DNA from: JACQAP01 sp035275265 | Lineage (GTDB): Bacteria > Pseudomonadota > Gammaproteobacteria > Burkholderiales > JACQAP01 | Direction: 5' to 3' | Assembly: GCA_035275265.1 (NCBI GenBank) | Contig: DATENC010000011.1 | Location: 248,001-312,000, forward strand | DNA length: 64,000 bases | Shown here: positions 44,222 through 50,425 of the stretch, piece after piece | Layout of the letters: each line of letters opens with the position of its first letter | Numbering within the stretch: position 1 is the first letter of the stretch | Program-made: the position numbers and the translations under genes | Notes under the pieces: generated by a model | What the model saw: only the letters and a program-made list of their open reading frames with translations | What the model was told of the DNA's origin: nothing | The model's database searches: none

Positions 44222-44290
44222 GGGGGCGGGTTCGGTAGCCAAGACAGGCCCTAGACCTTGTCCGAGCGGGTTCAACTCCCGCCGCCTCCA
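44222..44290 (+). tRNA. tRNA-like element, CUA in the anticodon loop, minimal size
   Basis: 69 bases foldable as a cloverleaf. The acceptor GGGGGCG pairs with CGCCTCC over 7 bp (one G-U). The T arm is perfect: GCGGG-TTCAACT-CCCGC. The D arm GGTT-CGGT-AGCC follows the acceptor with no linker. The anticodon arm is GACAGG / CTTGTC, with CCCTAGAC between, or a 7-base loop CCCTAGA with one bulged base; CTA sits at the anticodon position, so it would read UAG. Position 33 is C rather than U, and CCA is not encoded directly. It starts just downstream of a strong promoter. Alternatives: a decayed tRNA, or a copy of an ssrA/tRNA 3' end used as an attachment site. Confidence 0.4.
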
Positions 44291-44355
44291 GCCAGAAACA
44301 AAGCGGCAAACGCCGCGACCCGCGCCTCGGGGAATCAGGGGCCAGGAGCAAGAGA

Positions 44356-45051
44356 ATGAAAACCTTCACCCATGAGCAGTTCATCCACGCAGTCCGCGAC
44401 ATTGCAGTCCAGCGTTTAAACGCGGAAGAGCGCGCGGCCGCACTCGACGCCAAGCTGGTCTACGGCGCCGGCTCGAAACACACCCGCGGCGTCACCTACT
44501 TCGGCTGCTGGAAAAACGGCCACGAGCACGCCTTCGCCGAGATCTGCGCCTTCGGTGAGGATTCCCCGATCCAGGTTGCCGGCACCACGCTGCACGAGCT
44601 GGCGCACGTCATCGCGGGCCCGGGCCACGGTCACGGCCAAGGCTGGCTCGATGCCTGCAAGCGCCTCGGCCTGCTGTTCGTCCGCGCCGCCGGCACGCGC
44701 TACTCGCCGGCTTGCTTCGCTCCAGATATCCGCATGGCGATCGCCGCCCTGCCGAAACCGACCGACGGCCGCCCGCAACCCTTCGGTGGCACCGCACCGA
44801 ACGGCGCACCGCTCCAGTTCAAGCTGCGTCCCTGCAGCGCCGGCATCGGCGTCAAGGGTGGCAAGTCCCGCGGCGCCGGATCGGGATCGCGCCTCCGCAA
44901 GTTTGTATGCGACTGCGGCGTGATTGCGCGCGTCGCGCGCGACGAGTTCCACGCCAAGTGCGACGACTGCGGCTCCGCGTTTAAACGCGTTGAGCCCAAG
45001 CAAAAGGAGGCTTTTCTCGGTACCCCAACTCTGCACGAAGGGAGGCCGTAA
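44356..45051 (+). CDS. SprT-like zinc metalloprotein of the prophage
   Basis: 231 residues. Zinc motif HELAH at 80-84 (TTLHELAHVIAG) with further His in GPGHGHGQGW, the SprT/Spartan-like arrangement, and a C-terminal zinc ribbon (FVCDCGVIARV ... HAKCDDCGSAF). SprT-like proteins are common in prophages of betaproteobacteria and are thought to act on DNA-bound proteins, but no reaction is shown for the phage ones. AGGAG precedes the ATG by seven bases. First protein gene after the promoter and tRNA-like element; its stop overlaps the next start (TAATG). Confidence 0.82.
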   Translation: MKTFTHEQFIHAVRDIAVQRLNAEERAAALDAKLVYGAGSKHTRGVTYFGCWKNGHEHAFAEICAFGEDSPIQVAGTTLHELAHVIAGPGHGHGQGWLDACKRLGLLFVRAAGTRYSPACFAPDIRMAIAALPKPTDGRPQPFGGTAPNGAPLQFKLRPCSAGIGVKGGKSRGAGSGSRLRKFVCDCGVIARVARDEFHAKCDDCGSAFKRVEPKQKEAFLGTPTLHEGRP

Positions 45052-45305
45052 TGAACGCCGGCGACGTCCTGGCCGACTGCAACCGGCGCACCGCGATCGT
45101 GGTGCGCCTCGGCCGCAAGCTCACGCACCTGGTGCCGCTCGAGGAGGGCGAGCTCGTGCTGCGATCGCTGTCGCCGGCGGAGATCGCCAGCCGCGGCTTC
45201 CGGCCGATCGACTACCCGCTGAAGAAAGCCGTGCGCAAATACTTGAAGCACTCCGGCGGAGTCTCACCCAAGGCGAGGACGGCGCTGCGCGCGCTGGTGC
45301 GATAA
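45051..45305 (+). CDS. Small phage protein, unknown
   Basis: 84 residues (VLADCNRRTAIVVRLGRKLT, HLVPLEEGELVLRSLSPAEI), basic, no known motif. It overlaps both neighbours by one base (TAATG at each end or near it), so it is translated in the same operon as the SprT-like and HTH-like genes. Possibly a small beta-barrel or chromatin-like domain at the N-terminus, but that is a guess. Confidence 0.65.
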   Translation: MNAGDVLADCNRRTAIVVRLGRKLTHLVPLEEGELVLRSLSPAEIASRGFRPIDYPLKKAVRKYLKHSGGVSPKARTALRALVR

Positions 45306-45328
45306 TGCGATTTTCGTTCGGAGATGAC

Positions 45329-45607
45329 ATGTCAAACCACCCCAACCGCAGCAAGAACAACCGGACCGCCTGGTCGAACCCGACGCCGGCGGAAGTGCGG
45401 ACGGTGCTCGAGCGCGCCGGACTGTCACAGCAAGCCGGAGCGGATCTGATCTATGCGGGGCGCAAGTCGATGGAGAACTGGGTCGCAGACGGAGGCAACG
45501 AACAGCGGGCCATGCACCCAGGGCTGTTCGAGCTGCTGAAAATCAAGAGTGGCCAGATGCCGCTGTCTTTCTACCGCGACCTGCTGGCCATGAGGGAGGA
45601 AAAGTGA
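45329..45607 (+). CDS. HTH-like phage protein (possible regulator)
   Basis: 92 residues. The middle part PAEVRTVLERAGLSQQAGAD followed by LIYAGRKSMENWVADGG looks like an XRE-type helix-turn-helix with a modified recognition region. Start ATG 45329 has GGAG five bases upstream; ATG 45305, which overlaps the previous stop, is the alternative. It could be the regulator acting on the dyad at 44191, but this is only position-based inference. Confidence 0.6.
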   Translation: MSNHPNRSKNNRTAWSNPTPAEVRTVLERAGLSQQAGADLIYAGRKSMENWVADGGNEQRAMHPGLFELLKIKSGQMPLSFYRDLLAMREEK

Positions 45608-45637
45608 AAGCCCGGGCACTCGGAGGAAACAAGTGGC

Positions 45638-45692
45638 CGGGCTTTCGTGGTACCAGGACAGGCTCTAGACCCGCTCGAATTATCCGCCCGGA
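45638..45692 (+). other. Degenerate tRNA-like element sharing the CTAGA motif
   Basis: CCGGGC (45638-45643) pairs with GCCCGG (45687-45692). In between lies GTACCAGGACAGGCTCTAGA then CC, which matches GTAGCCAAGACAGGCCCTAGA then CC of the element at 44222 with few differences. CTCTAGA would be a proper anticodon loop for CUA with U33, but the anticodon stem and T arm do not pair well. It may be a decayed copy, or the shared 20-odd bases may be a protein-binding site. Confidence 0.3.
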
Positions 45693-45741
45693 AACGCAAA
45701 GTTTCAACCATTGATGGTCATGTACATGGAAGTGACCTTGC

Positions 45742-45772
45742 AAAAAAAGGGCTGTGAAAACAGCCCTTCGCA
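45742..45772 (-). terminator. Terminator at the end of the leftward late operon
   Basis: On the minus strand AAGGGCTGT-TTTC-ACAGCCCTT is followed by TTTTT (stem 45768-45760 with 45755-45747). Perfect 9-bp stem. Confidence 0.85.
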
Positions 45773-45834
45773 CTTTGATGGTTGACGGACTATTACTTCG
45801 ACGAGAATAATCCGCAGCGGAATACGCGGGGAAA

Positions 45835-45859
45835 GAAAAACCCCGCAGGAGCGGGGTTT
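45835..45859 (-). terminator. Terminator after the spanin genes
   Basis: AACCCCGC and GCGGGGTT flank a 4-base AGGA/TCCT loop, with a T-rich run on the minus strand side (TTTTTCTTTCC). It is about 320 bases beyond the last late gene. Confidence 0.75.
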
Positions 45860-45895
45860 GTAGTTTGAGCGAGTCTCGCTCTTTGTTGCATGGTC

Positions 45896-45984
45896 GCATC
45901 CTTGGTGAAACTGGTAGACACACCGGACTTCCAATCCGGCGTCCCCTCCGGGACATGTGGGTTCGAATCCCATCGGATGCACCA
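45896..45984 (+). tRNA. Class II tRNA, leucine-type body with UCC anticodon, encoded CCA
   Basis: 89 bases. Acceptor GCATCCT / CGGATGC (6 bp plus a T-C mismatch at 7-66); D arm GTG / CAC with the TGGTAGAC block typical of tRNA-Leu; anticodon stem CCGGA / TCCGG (45923-45927, 45935-45939) with loop CTTCCAA, so the anticodon is UCC (reads GGA/GGG, Gly). The long variable arm is GTCCC-CTCC-GGGAC; the T arm is GTGGG-TTCGAAT-CCCAT; discriminator A73 is followed by CCA. Normal tRNA-Gly is class I with a short variable loop, while A73 and the long arm fit leucyl-tRNA synthetase. A tRNA scanner should call Gly(TCC) with an isotype conflict. It has its own terminator and is probably phage-encoded. Confidence 0.85.
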
Positions 45985-45991
45985 CCGTTTG

Positions 45992-46030
45992 GGCCAGCCT
46001 TTTCCAAGGGCTGGCCTTCTTTTTCTTTGA
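45992..46030 (+). terminator. Terminator of the class II tRNA
   Basis: GGCCAGCC (45992-45999) and GGCTGGCC (46009-46016) form an 8-bp stem followed by TTCTTTTTCTTT. It lies eight bases after the CCA end of the tRNA. Confidence 0.85.
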
Positions 46031-46055
46031 TACCTACTTTTTCTTTGAAACCTAC
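46020..46055. repeat. Tandem 18-base direct repeat downstream of the tRNA
   Basis: TTTTTCTTTGATACCTAC (46020-46037) is followed at once by TTTTTCTTTGAAACCTAC (46038-46055), one mismatch; a partial third AACCTAC follows. Its place just past a tRNA 3' end at one side of the late operon makes it a candidate integrase arm or attachment region. Confidence 0.6.
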
Positions 46056-46179
46056 AAAAACCTACAAAATCACACAAAACCGTACTTTTCACTACGTAAG
46101 GGCAACTTACATAGGGATGCACATATAGTCAACACAAGTCGACTTGTTTTCTTCCACTCCGGTTGTCGGGTCTTATCTA

Positions 46180-46464
46180 TCAATCAGTTATCCATGCGCG
46201 CAGCGCCGCCTTGTCGGCGTTGCAGGCCTCGAAGGCGCTCCTGGCGGACCGCAGCGCCTCGACCAGGTCGCCGTTGTTGCGGATGTCAGTTGCCGGCAGG
46301 TCGGTCGGCTGGATCAGCGTCGCCGGCGGGTACTGCTTCTGGATCTCGGTCCTGACCAGCGCCTTCGGGGCCGTTGAGCAGCCGGATAACGCCATCAGGC
46401 ACAGGAGCGTTGCTCCAGTCGCCCACAGCCTGGTCAGTGCGTTTGAGGTTGTCGAGCAGTGCAT
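46180..46464 (-). CDS. Rz1-like o-spanin lipoprotein
   Basis: 94 residues: signal with lipobox ALSGC (LWATGATLLCLMALSGC), then a short mature part with a proline pair region (QYPPATLIQPTDLPATD). It starts inside the Rz gene in another frame and ends 106 bases past it, the classic overlapping Rz/Rz1 design. The outer-membrane half of the spanin complex that fuses inner and outer membranes in the last step of lysis. GGAGG lies six bases before the ATG. Confidence 0.88.
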   Translation of the reverse strand: MHCSTTSNALTRLWATGATLLCLMALSGCSTAPKALVRTEIQKQYPPATLIQPTDLPATDIRNNGDLVEALRSARSAFEACNADKAALRAWITD

Positions 46465-46711
46465 TGAGGTCCTCCGTTCGTTTCTGGGCCGCCCGGCGAT
46501 CGCGATCGCGCGAGAGCAGGATCCCGTCGACGCGCGCAGTCTCGGCGCGCTGGCGCTCGAGCGCCACCTGATTGTCGATCGCGGCCTGGGCGGCGACCGT
46601 ATAGGCGTTCTCGAGTAGCGCGTTTTCCGCTTTCAGCGCACGGATCCACAACCCGCCGCCGGTCATGAGTGCCGTGACCACCAGGCCGATGATCAGGTAG
46701 ATCTGAATCAT
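46286..46711 (-). CDS. Rz-like i-spanin
   Basis: 141 residues: N-terminal membrane anchor IYLIIGLVVTALMTGGGLWI, then a long periplasmic coiled coil (about residues 30-95; ALLENAYTVAAQAAIDNQVA, RRAAQKRTEDLNALLDNLKR). It pairs with Rz1. The start overlaps the stop of the preceding membrane protein gene (ATGA), and 179 bases at its 3' part also encode Rz1. Confidence 0.87.
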   Translation of the reverse strand: MIQIYLIIGLVVTALMTGGGLWIRALKAENALLENAYTVAAQAAIDNQVALERQRAETARVDGILLSRDRDRRAAQKRTEDLNALLDNLKRTDQAVGDWSNAPVPDGVIRLLNGPEGAGQDRDPEAVPAGDADPADRPAGN

Positions 46712-47118
46712 CCGGCCTTCTTCTGCACCAGGCTGTCGATCAGCCAGCCCACCGCGAAGCCGCCGGCGATCGCGCCCGACATGGCTGCATTGGCCACCAG
46801 GCCGGCGACGATGAGGCCCATGATCGCGGCCCAGATCATCACGACCGTCGCGATCGACAGCGCGGCGTCGCTGCGCTCCGCCATCAGATAGTCGATGAAG
46901 TTCCCGTGGTGCTCAGAAAGTCGACGCTTGTTCCACCAGTGCCCGAACACGCCGCACCAGGCCGAGATCAGGAAAGCGTACTCGATCGGTGAACGCGGCC
47001 AGGCCACCAGCAGCGCGAACAGGTCCTTCGCCCCTTCGGGCAGCAGCCCTTGCGCGAGGATCAGCGCAGGAAACAGCAATGCAAATGCGATCAGGAACAC
47101 TGCGAAGAGTCTGGTCAT
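46708..47118 (-). CDS. Lysis-cassette membrane protein (possible second holin/antiholin)
   Basis: 136 residues with an N-terminal signal-like helix (LFAVFLIAFALLFPALILAQ), a helix near 40-58 and two more in the C-terminal half (ALSIATVVMIWAAIMGLIVA, MSGAIAGGFAVGWLIDSLVQ). The start at 47118 has AGGAGG six bases upstream; the longer frame from 47574 is a shadow of the amidase gene. Between the amidase and the spanins, so probably a holin, antiholin or pinholin. Family not recognised. Confidence 0.7.
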   Translation of the reverse strand: MTRLFAVFLIAFALLFPALILAQGLLPEGAKDLFALLVAWPRSPIEYAFLISAWCGVFGHWWNKRRLSEHHGNFIDYLMAERSDAALSIATVVMIWAAIMGLIVAGLVANAAMSGAIAGGFAVGWLIDSLVQKKAG

Positions 47119-47132
47119 GGTGTCCTCCTGGT

Positions 47133-47696
47133 TTAACATTCGTGCGCCGGCAAAGACTTCATGCCGCCGGCGAGCCACTCGCTGACGTCGAAGCCCGGGC
47201 AGATCTTCAGCCACTCGTTGCGCTCGATGACGCCGTCGCCGTCGAGGTCCGGCGAGAAATCGCGGTGGCCGCGGATCCGGATCCCGAGCTTCTGAATGGC
47301 GGCGACCGCGAGCTCCGGTGCATTCAGCGCGCGGTACTGCTCCACCGGCACGAGCTGCCGTCCGATCGTCACAAACGCATAGCGCAGCGACGTCCATTGC
47401 AGGGGCTTGAACTTGTCGGTGCCGGCCATGCAGATGCCGATCGAGCGCGCGTTCGATCCCTGCACGTGCGCGCCGATCTCCTCGAGGTGCCGGCCGGGCG
47501 TGCACGCGCCGTCGATCCCGATGAAGTAGTGATAGCCGATATGGCGCAGCGTCGGCTGGAACTTGCCCCACCACAACGGCTGGCGCTTGAAGCCGCGCGC
47601 GGCGTGCATGGCGTCGATCGCGTCGACGCTTACTGCCTGGCCGTTCGGCGTCGCCGCGCAGTGGATGACGATGTCGGTGATCTGGCGGCCGATCAT
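47133..47696 (-). CDS. N-acetylmuramoyl-L-alanine amidase (endolysin) with EF-hand-like loop
   Basis: 187 residues of Amidase_2 fold: first zinc ligand His12 (IVIHCAAT), GYHYFIGIDG, and GHRDFSPD with the second His. No signal peptide, so release depends on the holin. Directly after GHRDFSP comes DLDGDGVIERNE (150-161), an exact DxDxDGxIxxxE EF-hand loop, which suggests calcium binding close to the active site. GGGAG precedes the ATG, which overlaps the stop of the preceding gene (ATGA). It cuts the amide between muramic acid and the stem peptide. Confidence 0.9.
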   Translation of the reverse strand: MIGRQITDIVIHCAATPNGQAVSVDAIDAMHAARGFKRQPLWWGKFQPTLRHIGYHYFIGIDGACTPGRHLEEIGAHVQGSNARSIGICMAGTDKFKPLQWTSLRYAFVTIGRQLVPVEQYRALNAPELAVAAIQKLGIRIRGHRDFSPDLDGDGVIERNEWLKICPGFDVSEWLAGGMKSLPAHEC

Positions 47697-48253
47697 TTGG
47701 CGGGCTCCCTGCAGCGCACCTGGCGCGCGCTCGCGCGCACTATTTCTGCGGCCCTGTCCTCGCCGTCTCGAGCGAGCAGGTAATACTGGATCCGGTAGGC
47801 TTCCACCTCGCGATCGATCCACATGCGGCAGTCTTTGGTCTTGCCCTCGTGCTGTTCCTGCAGGTAGTGAACGAGCTCGTGCACGACCTTGCTCGCGTCG
47901 AACTTACTGGCGAAGTCCAGGTCGTCGGCCATGACGACCCGACCGTTATCGAAATAGCCGCCGGCCGGACAGGTCGGCCACTTGCCCATCACGGCGCAGA
48001 TGTTCGCCCTGGTGTCGAAGTGGATCTCCGGCCGGGGTGGCATCGGGATCCCGCCGTGCGCGCTGCCGTACTGGCCATACGCGATCGCGTAGAGCATCAC
48101 CTCATGCTCGTGGCTCAGCCGGGCCGCATGTGCTGTGTTGCCCTTCCACAGCTGCACCAGCAACACCAGGACCGCGACGGCCATTGCGATCACCACCGCG
48201 ATCAGCGTCCAGCCGATCGCAACCCCGACGCCGTGCCAGTCGCGCTTGCTCAT
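47693..48253 (-). CDS. Membrane-anchored HExxH protein in the lysis cassette
   Basis: 186 residues: N-terminal anchor (IGWTLIAVVIAMAVAVLVLL) and a periplasmic domain with zinc-type motif VVHELVHYLQEQ (His125, Glu126, His129) and a likely third ligand Glu in DREVEAYRIQYYLL near 149-151. Two pairs of Cys (ICAVMGKWPTC, DCRMW) may form disulfides. It looks like a small gluzincin metallopeptidase, which is not a standard lysis protein. It sits between holin and amidase genes with four-base overlaps at both ends. The longer frame from 48538 is a shadow. Confidence 0.75.
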   Translation of the reverse strand: MSKRDWHGVGVAIGWTLIAVVIAMAVAVLVLLVQLWKGNTAHAARLSHEHEVMLYAIAYGQYGSAHGGIPMPPRPEIHFDTRANICAVMGKWPTCPAGGYFDNGRVVMADDLDFASKFDASKVVHELVHYLQEQHEGKTKDCRMWIDREVEAYRIQYYLLARDGEDRAAEIVRASARQVRCREPAK

Positions 48254-48627
48254 GACGCGTCTGGCGGCGAGAAGCGGCGCTTGAACCAGGACTCGAGCAC
48301 CTTCTCCAGGAGGTACATCAGGCGGCCGCCGGCGTGGCCGGAGATCGCGATCGCCGCCGCCGCATACAGGCGCGGCACCTCGGACTCCTCGCACAGCCAG
48401 AACGTGATCAGGCCGACCAGCGCGCTGCCTGCCAGCTCGCCGATGAACTCGACGATGTTGAACGGCCGCACCTTGCCGGTCTTCAGCTTGCGCAGGAAAT
48501 TGGTGAACCCGGCGAACATCGACAACGCGATCACCCACAGATAGGTGAAGAAGCTGTAGTCGAACGGGCTCTTTTCCGCAGCGATAACCTCCGCCGCGAT
48601 GGCTGCCACCACCAGGAAGTCGATCAC
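48250..48627 (-). CDS. LydA-like phage holin
   Basis: 125 residues from GTG 48627. Three hydrophobic segments (MIDFLVVAAIAAEVIAAE; YLWVIALSMFAGFTNFL; ELAGSALVGLITFWLCEES) and the pattern FNIVEFIGELAGSALVGLIT plus AIAISGHAGGRLMYLLE of the LydA / holin superfamily III group. It permeabilises the inner membrane to time lysis. First gene of the lysis cassette; a terminator-like hairpin lies between it and the tail genes. Confidence 0.82.
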   Translation of the reverse strand: MIDFLVVAAIAAEVIAAEKSPFDYSFFTYLWVIALSMFAGFTNFLRKLKTGKVRPFNIVEFIGELAGSALVGLITFWLCEESEVPRLYAAAAIAISGHAGGRLMYLLEKVLESWFKRRFSPPDAS

Positions 48628-48645
48628 GGGCCCACCTCGTTTAAA

Positions 48646-48672
48646 CGAAAAGGCCCGCTCGAAGGCGGGCCC
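48646..48672 (-). terminator. Terminator-like hairpin between tail and lysis genes
   Basis: On the minus strand GGCCCGC-CTTCGA-GCGGGCC is followed by TTTTCG (stem 48671-48665 with 48658-48652). It lies inside the late operon, so it may attenuate rather than stop transcription of the lysis cassette. Confidence 0.65.
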
Positions 48673-48694
48673 TGGTTCAAAAATCGGTGTCGGC

Positions 48695-49123
48695 TCACAA
48701 GGTCTTGAAGAACGCCACCATCTGGTCGCGCAACTGCACGCGCGTGATCGGTGCCTGACCCTTGAGCACGCGCACGTCGTTCACCAGCACGAACAGCGTC
48801 TCGAACACGGTGCGCTGGATCTTGGCGTCGATCTCGCGGGCGGCCTGCGCGGCCTTCATCGAATCGACCGTCGGCGCATCGAGCGGCTGCCAGGTCAGCG
48901 TCGCCGGATCGAGCGTGTGATACTCGCTCGGCGCCGGACCCGGATCGGCAATGAACGCGCCGTTTCGGTAGTAGTCCCGCACGGCCGGCTGCGGATTCAG
49001 GTCGGTGATGTCCACCGCCGGGGCCATGTCGTTGTTCCACTCCGGAAGCTCGGCCGCGGTGAACTTCGAGTGGCAGCGGCCGTTGAGGATGTGCGCGTAA
49101 GTCCTGCCGGGTTGCGCTCTCAT
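48695..49123 (-). CDS. Phage tail-fibre-associated protein, unknown
   Basis: 142 residues, soluble. The N-terminal part (YAHILNGRCHSKFTAAELPE, DITDLNPQPAVRDYYRNGAF) and the helical C-terminal part (FETLFVLVNDVRVLKGQAPI) look like the small proteins following tail-tip genes in siphoviruses, some of which are fibre assembly proteins. The overlapping ORF at 48624-49040 in another frame is a shadow. No ribosome site stands out; it is four bases from the next gene. Confidence 0.65.
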   Translation of the reverse strand: MRAQPGRTYAHILNGRCHSKFTAAELPEWNNDMAPAVDITDLNPQPAVRDYYRNGAFIADPGPAPSEYHTLDPATLTWQPLDAPTVDSMKAAQAAREIDAKIQRTVFETLFVLVNDVRVLKGQAPITRVQLRDQMVAFFKTL

Positions 49124-49127
49124 GTGT

Positions 49128-49760
49128 TCACCATTTCACGATGATGATGCCGCCGGTTGCGGCACCACCCACAGGCGTGCCGCCAGTGGTACCGGCCGCG
49201 CCGATCGTTACGCTAATGCGCTGGCCCGGCACCACAGTCACCGGGGTGTCCATCGCGATCTGTCCGCCACCGCCGCCGCCACCCGCTTCGGTATTGGTCG
49301 TCGCACCCGATCCGCCCGTCCCGAATCCGGTTCCGGGGCGTCCTCCGTTGGTGCTGTTCAGGACCTCGGATTCGCCCCCGCTGCCCCACGGCGAGTCGCC
49401 GCCCTTGCCGGGGAACGAAAAGGACACGGCGGTAATGCGCACGCCGTAGTCGCCCGCCCACCCTCCAGCGATGAAACCGCCCTGGGCTGCGGCCCCCAAT
49501 GCACCGCCGCCCGCGCCGCCCAGCAAGGTAATAAATGAACCGAACGAGGTCGTGCCGCCCGTTCCGCCGACGCTCGCGGCACCACCACCGCCACCGCCGC
49601 CGCCCGCGCCGGATACCCATAGGGTGAATACGCCTTCCGGAACGATGAACTCGCCATTGGCCGTGAAGGTGGCAAGCCCGTGGCGCTGGTTCATGCGCGC
49701 GCGCTCGAATTGCAGCCAATGCTTGGGCGTGCCCAGGAACCCGGGCCGAACTCCGCTCAT
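49128..49760 (-). CDS. Glycine-rich tail tip / adhesin-like protein
   Basis: 210 residues. After a 35-residue start there are long Gly-rich stretches (GAGGGGGGGGAASVGGTGG; LLGGAGGGALGAAAQGGF; AGGGGGGGQIAMD) alternating with variable segments, as in the polyglycine-II receptor-binding tips of phage tails (S16 gp38-like) and glycine-rich tail proteins. It may contact the host surface. Start overlaps the previous stop (TAATG). Single domain, no enzymatic motif. Confidence 0.75.
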   Translation of the reverse strand: MSGVRPGFLGTPKHWLQFERARMNQRHGLATFTANGEFIVPEGVFTLWVSGAGGGGGGGGAASVGGTGGTTSFGSFITLLGGAGGGALGAAAQGGFIAGGWAGDYGVRITAVSFSFPGKGGDSPWGSGGESEVLNSTNGGRPGTGFGTGGSGATTNTEAGGGGGGGQIAMDTPVTVVPGQRISVTIGAAGTTGGTPVGGAATGGIIIVKW

Positions 49761-50188
49761 TACAGGTCCCCGCCGATCGCGGTGAACTTGATGCCGGCTG
49801 CGACCGCAGTTCCGATCGAGACGTAAAGCCGCTCCGGCGTTGTCGCGTGGCCCTTGAGTACCTGGTTGATCACGATGTCGTAGGAAATGGATTCGGCCAC
49901 TTGACTGAGCGTGTTGGCCGCGATGGTCTTTTCCGCGATCAGTGCGTTGTTTCCGGCTGTGCCCGGAGTCGAGCCGTTGTTCAGAAACACGCGCGCGACC
50001 GTGGCGACGTTGGTGCCCAGGTGCATGCAGCGGACACGTTCGACCAGCGCACCGCCGCCAGTGACGGCCGGCGCGGTTGCAATCAGCGCGGTCGTGCCTG
50101 TGCCGTCGAGGGCGGTGTTGGCCGCGGTGGCCGACTGCGGCGTGAAATTACTCGGCGGAACGGAAGCAAAGCCAGGTGAGCTGGACAT
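49760..50188 (-). CDS. Phage tail protein, unknown
   Basis: 142 residues, strand-rich and small-residue-rich (FTPQSATAANTALDGTGTTA, IAEKTIAANTLSQVAESISY), like beta-structured tail decoration or fibre connector proteins. Between the tail-tip gene and the glycine-rich gene, with overlapping stop/start on the left. Confidence 0.6.
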   Translation of the reverse strand: MSSSPGFASVPPSNFTPQSATAANTALDGTGTTALIATAPAVTGGGALVERVRCMHLGTNVATVARVFLNNGSTPGTAGNNALIAEKTIAANTLSQVAESISYDIVINQVLKGHATTPERLYVSIGTAVAAGIKFTAIGGDL

Positions 50189-50194
50189 CGGGTA

Positions 50195-50425
50195 TCACCC
50201 CAAGTTGTAGAAGTTGAAGAGATTGCCGGCGACGTTGCCCGGGATCAATTTGGAATTCACACCGTCATGATCGTGCGCCTGTGCGGGCGTGTAGCCGTGG
50301 CCGAGCCACTCAGCGACGTTGATGTCGTTGTCGCGCAGCTTCGTCATCAGCCCGGTGCTCAACGGTGAATCCGGATCGACGTCGCCGTCGGGGATCGTGA
50401 TGAAATTTTTTGAAGGGGCTGTCAT
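50195..50425 (-). CDS. Small tail-tip-associated protein
   Basis: 76 residues from ATG 50425, which overlaps the stop of the large tail-tip gene (ATGA). It contains STGLMTKLRDNDINVAEWLG and HDHDGVNSK, a motif I associate with short fibre or collar-like proteins that carry an HxH-type trimer tip (GHxHDGVNS). The upstream extension to 50482 is part of the previous gene. Confidence 0.65.
   Translation of the reverse strand: MTAPSKNFITIPDGDVDPDSPLSTGLMTKLRDNDINVAEWLGHGYTPAQAHDHDGVNSKLIPGNVAGNLFNFYNLG

Noticed and set aside
44222..44290. Complete tmRNA gene
   Set aside because: Acceptor and T arm match ssrA ends, but only 69 bases lie between them, so there is no tag reading frame or pseudoknots.
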